Source: Ligustrum vulgare
Lineage: Eukaryota; Streptophyta; Magnoliopsida; Lamiales; Oleaceae
Reading direction: 5' to 3'
Length of the DNA: 64,000 bases
Assembly: GCA_963555705.1 (NCBI GenBank)
Contig: OY743177.1
Location: 434,001 to 498,000, forward strand
Shown here: positions 55,986 through 64,000 of the stretch, one piece after another
Position numbering within the stretch: position 1 is the first letter of the stretch
Layout: every line of letters starts with the position of its first letter
Position numbers and translations under genes: made by a program
The notes under the pieces: model-generated
Database searches by the model: none
What the model was told of the DNA's origin: nothing
What the model saw: only the letters and a program-made list of their open reading frames with translations

Positions 55986-57806
55986 ACACACGACGAAATT
56001 TTTTATCTGAATTGTTGTCATTGGTTTGCTTAGAACAAAAATTGAAAGGTTAAATAATTTCAAAGTTACAGTATTTTGGAAGTCTCAGAAATTTACAATC
56101 TTTTTGTATTTGAATAAGCAAATCTGTAGATCTCTAATATTTTTTGAGATGTTTGCTATGAATATTGTTTATCATACACAAGAGAGTTGCCTTCTAATTT
56201 CCTATGCAATTTGCACGATATCAAGCACAAAAATCATGTTACCTGTTACAGCCCCAATTTCTCATTGGGGCAGAGGAAGTTGAGGGCAAAGACAAGATAT
56301 TTTACAATCCTTACTCTCTGACTCTCTTGAACGGCCGGGGTGGGGAGTTATTTTGTTCATATCATATCCACTGTTTGACTGTTTCCATGTTACTGGTGAA
56401 GTTAGGCGCTTGGTCAATTCACCAAATATCCATTCTCATCACCATTCTTCACAATGCTGCAATCGAGTCTTGGAACTAGTAGTCTAATTATCTATCTTTC
56501 ATTATGGTGATCTGAACCTAAATTCTATGAATACCGATATTAGTTTTGAAGCAATTCTGGAAAGCTAATCGAACTAAAGGCTCCAAACTAGTGTGAAGAA
56601 CAATATGTTCACTTAACACACACAAATCTAGGACAAAGATAGCGCTCTTTACATTTATATGCAAATTTAGGGATGAGTCTAAATCAGAACAGAACAACTT
56701 ATAGTAATGTGAAACTGTCATGAGCCGTGATTAGCATCTTTCAAAAATCTTGATATAAGATTAAAATGTATAGAGCACACAAAAACCAGACTGATATTAA
56801 GATTTTTAGTTGAAGTGCATGCAATTGAATAAGGTGAGCTGATAGAGAACACTTGAAGAATCAAGCAGAAAACTCAATCATGAAGCCATGAAATTGAATG
56901 GGAGTGCATTATTCAGGGAACAAGAAGAAGGGTATAGGAGGTTGTAAAAATTCTCAAAGGTTTCTGTAAGAATGTAAGGGAAAGACGGGGGAAAATGAAA
57001 GCTAAAATCCTTGTTCTTGTTCATTTTTTGCTTCTTACCGCACATTGGAATCTTTCGGTCCCTTTCTTCTATCCTGTCCCTTTTACCAAACAAGACAATC
57101 GGTTTTCTTCTCAGGAGCAAAATAGGAAACTTATTGGCTTATTATTGCACTTATGTCTCCACCTATTATCACGCATTTTGTGATTTTTTTTTTTTTAATT
57201 AATTATCACATATGGTCCTAATAATGGTTTTAATGTCTAACACGTGCTATAAAATGAGGAGCATGTATCGCTTCACAAGAAATCAAATAAGTCTATTGAC
57301 GTCCTCCTAAACAGACTTTGGATGTAAACGGTAATGAGTGACAAAATGTGTTAATTATTTAATGAAAAATGGATGATAAGAATCCCAAAAAAAAAAAAAA
57401 AAGGTTAAAATACAAGTGTAACAATAAACAGATATTAGACACTATCCCATCTGATTTCTTCAATATAATCTTCCAAATTATAAGTTGCAGTGAAGGTTCA
57501 TATCTATCAATGCCAAATTATTCTATATGCTGGACCACATTTTATGGAAATCTGCAAAAAGCCAATGCAGCTATAACAGAACAGGTGATTTTCTATCTAT
57601 CTATCTATCTGAATAAATTAAAATATATAGCATGAGTCAGTTTGACTAGGGATGGCAATGCATTGGGCCACTATTCTAAAGAGTAAAGCAAAATCATTCA
57701 AAATTATATAGTCTTACACTTCAAGTGTAGGCATATGTAACACTTTCATGTCCACCTTCCAAGCCAAGCCATGTACCCACACAAATCCCTACATTTGAAT
57801 CATACT
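55986..57806. other. intergenic, no gene seen
   Basis: Includes the probable 3' UTR of the hydrolase gene, a small perfect hairpin (CCCCAATTTCTCATTGGGG, about 56252-56270), and a hAT-like terminus TAGGGATGGCAATGC at about 57648 without a visible partner. Open frames here match nothing known to me. Confidence 0.45.
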
Positions 57807-57813
57807 TATAAAT
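57807..57813 (+). promoter_or_regulatory. TATA box of the polygalacturonase gene
   Basis: TATAAAT 92 bases upstream of the start codon, consistent with transcription starting near 57840. Confidence 0.55.
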
Positions 57814-57904
57814 TAATACCCCAATGGCGTTCACTTCATTTGTGTAAATCAAAGCAATCTAGTCTAGTCTAGCATAAAAAAACACTCAAACCTACCTAAA
57901 TATC

Positions 57905-60081
57905 ATGGACAAGATTCTATTTCTTGCCTTTCTGGTTTTGCTTTTGGTGCCTCACAGAAATGCTGATACAAAATTTCCTCGAGAATTCGAGGTTCTTGGG
58001 GAGCTCGAGAATTTGGATGTGGAAGATAATGGAGAAGAGGAATTCGAGCCGTTGGAGTTGCCATCGTGGGAATCTGATCGCACAAACAAGATTCTTGTGA
58101 ATGTGGATGCATTTGGTGCTGTTGGAGATGGGAAATCTGATGATACTCAGGTGAATATATGACCATTTAAGCTTCCGTTTTTCCTATTTCTTAAAATTTA
58201 CGTTCTTTTCTAAATTTGTTTTACTATCTTCAGGCATTTGTAAACGCATGGCAACAAGCTTGTTCTACACCGAAATCAGTGCTCCTAGTTCCTCAAGGAC
58301 ACCGTTATCTAGTGAATGCTACAAGATTTAGAGGGCCTTGTGCTGACAAGTTAGTAATCCAGGTATTTATATATCTGATATGATATCTCTAATGGATTAA
58401 GCTTTGCTTTTGTGTTTCACTAATACAGCATTAATCAACGATACAGATAGAAGGAACGATTGTAGCACCAGATGAACCAAAGAGTTGGGACCCCAATAAT
58501 CCAAGGATTTGGCTTGTTTTTAACAATTTAACCAAGGTTCTTTTCCAAGGAGGTGGAGTTATTGATGGGTCAGGCAGTAAATGGTGGGCAGAATCTTGCA
58601 AAAAGAACAAGTCCAATGTAATTTTTCATATACTACTAGTTGTTTTTAACCAAAATAACTAATTTTATGACGGGATATTCTTACTTTTATTATTTATTTT
58701 TTTGTTTTTCAGCCATGCAAAGCAGCACCAACTGTGAGGTTCTTATCCCTACTAAGTAGATCCATCATGCAAACACTGTGAATTTTATGCATCTAAATTA
58801 AAAATTAACGACGGGTAGAAATGAAAACTTAATGTGATAAAAATTTCAGGCACTGACAATAGATTCAAGTTCTGCCATAAGGGTGAAAGGCCTTACAATT
58901 CAAAACAGCCAACAGATGCACTTTGTCATTTCACGATCCAACACCGTACGTGTGTCTGATGTAAAAGTTTCAGCACCTGAGGATAGTCCCAACACTGATG
59001 GAATCCATATTACTGCATCAACAAATGTAATACTCCAGAATTGCAAAATTGGAACAGGTTCTCTCCCAATATAATTCAACTTGAATAGATTCAATATGCT
59101 ACGTACGTTATCCCCTCTTTAAAGATGGTGATGGTGTATATGTTCAGGAGACGATTGTATTTCAATTGTCAACGCCAGCTCTAATATCAAGATGAAGACT
59201 ATCTATTGCGGACCTGGTCATGGAATCAGGTACTGGTAGTTCTGCTTGTTTTGCATAATTAGGTTAGGTACAAAATTATTAGATTACAAGGGTCAATAAT
59301 GTTTAATATGCAGTTCGAATATGTACTCAACATTGTCGTACAGTACTTACTTGCAAAGTATCTTTCATGATTGTGATACACCAGCATAGGTAGTCTTGGG
59401 AAGGACAACTCCACCGGTATAGTTGAAAAGGTAGTTCTGGATAATGCACTCCTTCAAGGTTCAACCAATGGCCTAAGGATCAAGACTTGGCAGGTAATTT
59501 TGTTGTCTTTACAATCATCCATAATCTGTACACACGTTCTTATCCTTGTTCATTTGAGAAATCAACCAAAGTATGGGTTTTGTAGGGAGGATCTGGTTAT
59601 GTGCGCGCAGTACGCTACCAAAATGTGATGATGCAACATGTCTCAAACCCCATTATCATCGACCAATTTTACTGCGATTCACCATCAGCTTGTCGAAATC
59701 AGGTGAACACTTTGGTGAATGACACACAACTTTTCTGGGGTTATTTTTTTTTCAAGATCGTAAAAGTGCTTTTCTTTTCATTTCTAATAGACTTCAGCGG
59801 TGGCAATAAGCCAAATCTTGTACCGTAACATCACTGGAACTTCAAGAACCCAAAAAGCCATGAAATTTGCTTGTAGTGACACCATTCCCTGCACCCACAT
59901 TGTGCTCAATGACATCGATTTACGTAGTGAGGATGGCACAGTTGAAACCTACTGCAATTCCGCTACTGGCTTTGGTTATGGATACGTTCAACCTTCAGCC
60001 GAATGCCTTGCTTCCTCTGATAAGTACATCATTAATAAACTGGAGGAAGAAGCAGAATATCTCATTCATACTGAACTCTGA
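57905..60081 (+). CDS. polygalacturonase (GH28), secreted
   Basis: Hydrolyses alpha-1,4-galacturonan of demethylated pectin in the cell wall. Exons: 57905-58150, 58234-58362, 58447-58617, 58713-58733, 58850-59057, 59148-59229, 59385-59493, 59586-59702 and 59791-60081; phases all join, 457 aa. N-terminal signal peptide ([20 protein letters not shown]), then an acidic propeptide-like stretch (about 21-60) and [16 protein letters not shown]. All four GH28 signatures are present: [28 protein letters not shown] (spliced) and RIKTWQ. Together these give the catalytic Asp triad, the His and the substrate-binding Arg-Lys. C-terminal Cys pattern [10 protein letters not shown] ... AECL. Exon 4 is only 21 bases, so annotation software may miss it. 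The exact subgroup is not determined. Confidence 0.95.
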
Positions 60082-61129
60082 TTCAGTTTTCCATTTTATA
60101 TACTTTTATTTATTAGTACTATAAGATTGTATTGGACCATATACATTAACAATAGAGGTGTAGTAGTGTTGTATTCATTAGAGCCATTTTGGACACTTTT
60201 TGGTTTCCACGTTGGTACCATAATTTATTTCAATATTGTTATATAGTATTACATAATTGGAGAAATAGTTTTAAAAAAAATTATGTAACATTCCATTCTG
60301 CTTTCAAATGCTATAAATGATTATAACATGACATTAAAAACAATCCATTGGAGTAGAAAAGGAAATGGTAGCTATGGAAAATCTGCTTTCAAATGCTGTC
60401 TTCAGTCCAGTCCTTCCTGGAACAAATTGAAAGAAATACTCAACATGATTATGCTTTCAGAAGGTATATAACATAAGCAAAGCAGAAAAAGATATTTATT
60501 CGTATTATCCATCCATAATATATATAGTTCACCAAAAATGGAAGAACTAAATATCTGGTTGTTGACAACCCAACAACTCCATTGTTCAACAGCAGATTGA
60601 AATTTAAAATGGGGCCAGGCGAAATAGGGGCATAAATTTGTATAGCATTTTTGAAGGAATTCGAGTCATAAGAATTGTTTAGCTCGTGAATCTTAATGTA
60701 TTCAAATAGCTTATATGATTTGAGTTTGTTGGAGAATGTAACGAAACATGTTTGGTATTTCAAGAAAGAGTGAGGCGCCATGAGATGATTGGATTTCTGC
60801 ACCTAGCTAGATATGTTATATTTAAGCATATTAAACCCTTAAATCAAATATTAGAAAACCCTTCTAATGATTGATCCTGTAGTGTTGCTCACTATGTTTT
60901 AGACTAAAAGTTGCTCAGTAGACACATCTTTAAATGCCCAAAGATGAGACTCACTTACCTTCTCTGTCAAAAATAGAAGAAAAGAAAATGAATTGAGCAA
61001 TTGTGATTGGGGGAGGGAAAAAATAAATACATACAAAGATAAATTACAGCTCAAGATTCAACCAAAAGACCCCATGATATACTAATTAGATAGTGAACCA
61101 GTGAAGATTAGGTATGAATCTAACTGAGA
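60082..61129. other. intergenic between converging polygalacturonase and Mic10 genes
   Basis: A 117-codon minus-strand frame (60449-60802) has no recognised domain and poor coding character. I do not call it a gene. The region otherwise holds the 3' ends of both neighbours. Confidence 0.4.
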
Positions 61130-63418
61130 TTAGGTATCAACTACCTTCAGAACAGGGGTACTGGGCACAGGAGTCAATTTTGATGTAGAGTGATCAAAAT
61201 CGCGATAGCATTCTGTGTATGTAGACCCAATAGCAACTCCAGCGCCAAAAGCTACAGATGCCCAACGTGTTGCAGGACTCCCTGATGCAACAAATAAACC
61301 AGTAAATCGGCGGACAAACTTTTTTATTGGAAAAAAAAGGCAGGTTACAGTTCCAGAGCATGCATAAAAATGCATATCAAAAGGCTATTTCTATTATCTT
61401 CTGTGTGAACGGATTGCAGATAGAGCAGATTTATGGCTGTTAGAAATAATTTCAAATTCAGTTTAGTTTGTTAGAATTAGTTAGTTCGTGTTTGGGACCC
61501 TTCAGTTTAAAATTTTAGTTTTCTCCTACTTTTTAACCACACATTCTCTAATAAAATAAAATAATACTATACATATACCCAAAAGTCAACATCATTTTTT
61601 AACCACACATTCTCCAAAATATACTATTCAAAACTACAGTAATCTTAAAAAATGGGGCCCAAACACATGCTTAGTTGTACTTGATTAATTAGGTAATTAG
61701 TTGGTTAGTTGATTTAGTTAGCTCATTCGTCTTCTATATAAAGGGTTAATCTATATTGTAAACATATACAATTCAGTACAGATTTCATTCTCTTTTCGAC
61801 ATCAGATTTTTCTCTATTTTCTTCCTCACCAAGCACATTTCTCAACATGGTATTAGAGCTATCTTTCCGCTGGTGATCTCTAAGCACTGAGTTTATTTCT
61901 CGGGATCGATGGTGACTACTACCATCTCTGTTGACCTTCAATAATGCTGAATTTTTTTTTTTTTTTCTTACCTATTGGATCAACAACAAATGCAATGTGG
62001 GTTATGCATTTATAAACGTGACAAATCTTTCCCTCATCATTCCTTTTTATCAGACTTTCAATGGAAAGAAATAGGAGAAGTTCAATAGTGAAAAAGTGGC
62101 ATCCTTGGCATATGCTCGCTGCTCGCATATAGGGAAAGGCTTTTCTCATTGCACACTTCCAGAACAGGAGATGCCGCCCTATTCTCTTTCATACTGATGG
62201 TCCTAATGCAGGCGATCAAGTTCCCTTCCCAATGGGCACTAATATTCGACCAAGGCCAAGAAAAATTAGAGCCAGCACTATTGTTGATGACAACAATCAA
62301 GAAATCCCTCCGAATTCGTTGGACGGGGAGGAATATTCCAACGGAGACTCATCTTCAGGTTTTGGTGAGGATTCAGATTTAGCTGTTGTACTACCAGTTA
62401 AATTGGCTCTTGAATCATTACTGCCCCTGCTGGTGTGGCTTTTCATTGTTGTTAGCACGAAGCGGTAGCATTTCTTATGGACTATGGATGGATGAACCCC
62501 TGCAGCTTGATGGTGATTTGTCCTTGCAGTTGTGGATTTTTTCCTCAACATCCAGTTCTTCAGCTCGTTGTAGCTTGTTCTGCTGGCACTTATGGTGATC
62601 TGCCCCTGCATTCAGCTTATTGTTCTTCAGAAAACTTCTTGCTTGTCTTGTGTTCTTTCTGCTTCAGCTTATGGAGGAGTCGATTCATTCTCCTTGTTTG
62701 ACTCTTTGTTTTGTATCTTCAAATTGAGTTATATTGCATATAATTTCCAATTTGAGGGGGCTGTTAGAAATTAGTCCAAATTCAGATTAGTTAGTTTGTT
62801 AGAATTAGTTAGTTGGTTAGTTGATTTAGTTAGCTTAAACCTCTTCTGTATAAAGGGTTAATCAGCATTGTAAACATAAACAAATCAATACAATTTCATT
62901 CTCTTTCCTACATCAGATTTTTCTCTATTTTCTTCCTCCCAAAGCACATTTCTCAATAATGGCACTGACGGAAATAATCAATTTAGGTTATTAATAACAG
63001 AACATTATCGAAAATTCAATACTAGCTACCATGATATCTAAAGAGAAAAATCATATAGCATGAAAAACTAACAATAATATTTTAAAAGCAGAATATTATC
63101 TAGCCACCACACCCCAACTCGAGCTAATCCCAAAAATGCCTAAAATTTCTCCCTCGACCAAACTTGAAAAAAATCAAATTAAAAAAAAAAAAAAAAATCA
63201 ATTCTAAATCTAAAATCATAAATTTAGAAACCATTTCAATCAACGAACAAGGAAATAAAAAATTTCAAAAAGGAAAAGTGAGGAAATAAAGAGGACTAAC
63301 GGAAGAGGATGAGGCCGGCAAGGGCACCGGTTAAGGAAGAGTAAACAAAGCGACGAACTCCCAAATCAATATACGCGTCCCACTTTGCTTTCAAATTGTA
63401 TTTGTTTTCCTCTGCCAT
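61130..63418 (-). CDS. MIC10: MICOS complex subunit Mic10
   Basis: Small inner mitochondrial membrane protein; Mic10 oligomers bend the membrane at cristae junctions. Two exons on minus: 63301-63418 and 61130-61281. The donor GTTAGT and acceptor ATCAG split an Arg codon; 89 aa. MAEENKYNLKAKWDAYIDLG, then VRRFVYSSLTGALAGLILF (first membrane hairpin helix), RSPATRWASVAFGAGVAIGS (second helix with the Gly-rich GAGVAIG motif), then a hydrophilic tail ending LKVVDT. The Gly motif and length match the family (DUF543). The 2.0 kb intron is mostly an LTR element. Each exon alone is too short or too mixed with intron to be obvious, so this gene is easily missed. Confidence 0.9.
61438..62958 (+). mobile_element. 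non-autonomous LTR element in the Mic10 intron
   Basis: Plus-strand element. 5' LTR 61438-61847 (split by a MITE), primer site TGGTATTAGAGC at 61848-61859, polypurine tract TTTGAGGGGG ending at 62760, 3' LTR 62762-62958. A perfect 5 bp duplication ATGGC at 61433-61437 and 62959-62963. About 0.9 kb interior with only scattered short frames. LTRs begin TGTTAGAAA; the 5' one ends CAACA while the 3' one ends CAATA. Confidence 0.88.
61488..61669. mobile_element. MITE inserted in the 5' LTR
   Basis: Inverted ends GTGTTTGGGACCC and (rc) GTGTTTGGGCCCC. It is absent from the 3' LTR, so it arrived after the LTR element. It contains TTTTTAACCACACATTCTC twice. The target duplication looks like TTAGTT but is not clean. 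Confidence 0.75.
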
Positions 63419-63639
63419 TGTTCTCTCTACGATTAACACAATTTTCTGACCTTGCTTTTCTTTCACTGGAGGGCTTCGATTTTTGTGTTATATAATCCCA
63501 ATTGTGGTTTAGACTATATAGTTTATTGGAAAATTAGGTAGCTAATTTTCCATACCTTCAATTGAAAAATATCAAAATTTTAAAAAAAAAGTTTAATGGA
63601 GATATTGAGATTGCATGACAACGGCAAACAAATCTCCCT

Positions 63640-63990
63640 GCAGAGATTGGTATGATTCAATGGGAGAATACAGACAACGCCAACTCACTCAGGAGACAAA
63701 CACTACAGATGCATTTTTAAATGCACTATATTGAGAATTCTGTGGAAAATCTGATCATGACCAACGCCAACTCACTCAGGAGACAAACACTACAGATGCA
63801 ATTTTAAATGCACTATATTGGGAATTTTGTGGAAAATCTGATCATGACAAGGAAATTGCCAGAGAAGAATTTAAATATGCAGCCACTCTTCACTACCAAA
63901 TGGTGTACAGAATCCAAAATCATTCTCTGGATTTTGCCCAATCTCAAGGGACAGAAGGGATCAATGAATTTGACTCAAGAAATGCAAGCT
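63640..63990 (+). pseudogene. unrecognised exon with an in-frame 87-bp tandem duplication
   Basis: After a possible acceptor CTCCCTGCAG near 63644, + reads DWYDSMGEYRQRQLTQETNT, then NALY, then TGA. The duplicated unit repeats as QRQLTQETNTTDAILNALYW and continues EFCGKSDHDKEIAREEFKYA and ATLHYQMVYRIQNHSLDFAQ. The first copy has TGA where the second has TGG. I do not recognise the family, and the upstream part is not visible. It might be a real exon in which only one unit is used, or a broken gene. Confidence 0.4.
63675..63848. repeat. 87-bp direct tandem duplication, two copies
   Basis: Units 63675-63761 and 63762-63848 differ at only a few positions (TTTTTAAATG/ATTTTAAATG, TTGAGAATTC/TTGGGAATTT). 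87 = 29 codons. Confidence 0.92.
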
Positions 63991-64000
63991 GAGTTTTTAG

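Noticed and set aside
56252..56270. Perfect hairpin CCCCAATTTCTCATTGGGG as a terminator
   Set aside because: Rho-independent terminators do not apply to plant nuclear genes; it lies beyond the hydrolase 3' end with no other support.
60449..60802. 117-codon minus-strand frame
   Set aside because: AT-rich, Asn/Ile/Tyr-heavy, no recognised motif; typical of chance frames in this DNA.
63661..63848. CRISPR-like direct repeats
   Set aside because: Only two adjacent units with no spacers, in a plant nuclear sequence; a tandem duplication explains it.

Overview
This window is nuclear DNA from a flowering plant, most likely a eudicot. It is AT-rich, its genes are broken by GT-AG introns, and it carries plant-specific gene families (AGL11-type MADS box, plant AIG1 GTPase, GH28 polygalacturonase) and plant transposon classes (copia, TRIM and Cassandra elements, MULE, Helitron, hAT and Harbinger MITEs, LINE). 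No species can be named from the sequence alone. Exon coordinates are my own splice-site readings and were checked for phase continuity.

Host genes. Five genes look intact. (1) A D-lineage MADS-box gene (AGL11/SEEDSTICK type), + strand, 10943-25184, eight coding exons, with introns of 8.7 and 3.8 kb that are largely transposons. (2) A prenylated AIG1-type GTPase, - strand, 27685-30746, with a noncoding first exon near 31.8 kb; a dead exon-1 duplicate lies at 25852-26063. (3) An FSH1/OVCA2-type serine hydrolase, + strand, 54865-55985. (4) A GH28 polygalacturonase, + strand, 57905-60081. (5) A two-exon MICOS subunit Mic10, - strand, 61130-63418. They have unrelated roles (ovule identity, GTP-dependent membrane signalling, small-molecule hydrolysis, pectin cleavage, cristae junctions), so there is no operon-like logic.

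Transposons. 0-7.9 kb: a truncated Mutator transposase exon, a 5' copia half-element, AT-rich palindromic repeats and a Cassandra TRIM whose LTRs carry 5S-rRNA-like sequence. 11.1-19.8 kb (MADS intron 1): a Stowaway-like MITE split by a deleted copia element, a Helitron, a 1.2 kb LTR mini-element and a Harbinger MITE. 21.4-25.0 kb (MADS intron 7): a LINE split by a 615 bp TRIM. 26-44 kb: AIG1 introns with MITEs, a GGTCACAA-rich repeat tract, a gag-only LTR element inserted in an older copia remnant, two hAT elements with perfect 8 bp target duplications, and a decayed unrecognised gene. 44.2-54.7 kb: a 10.5 kb Mutator-like element carrying a decayed Ulp1-type protease gene and a convergent decayed MURA transposase, bounded by an 8/9-matching 9 bp duplication. 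The Mic10 intron holds another LTR element whose 5' LTR is split by a MITE.

The two features most worth follow-up are the large ULP+MURA Mutator element with its clustered TAATTACA/TGTAATTA palindromes, and the layered insertion record in the MADS-box introns.
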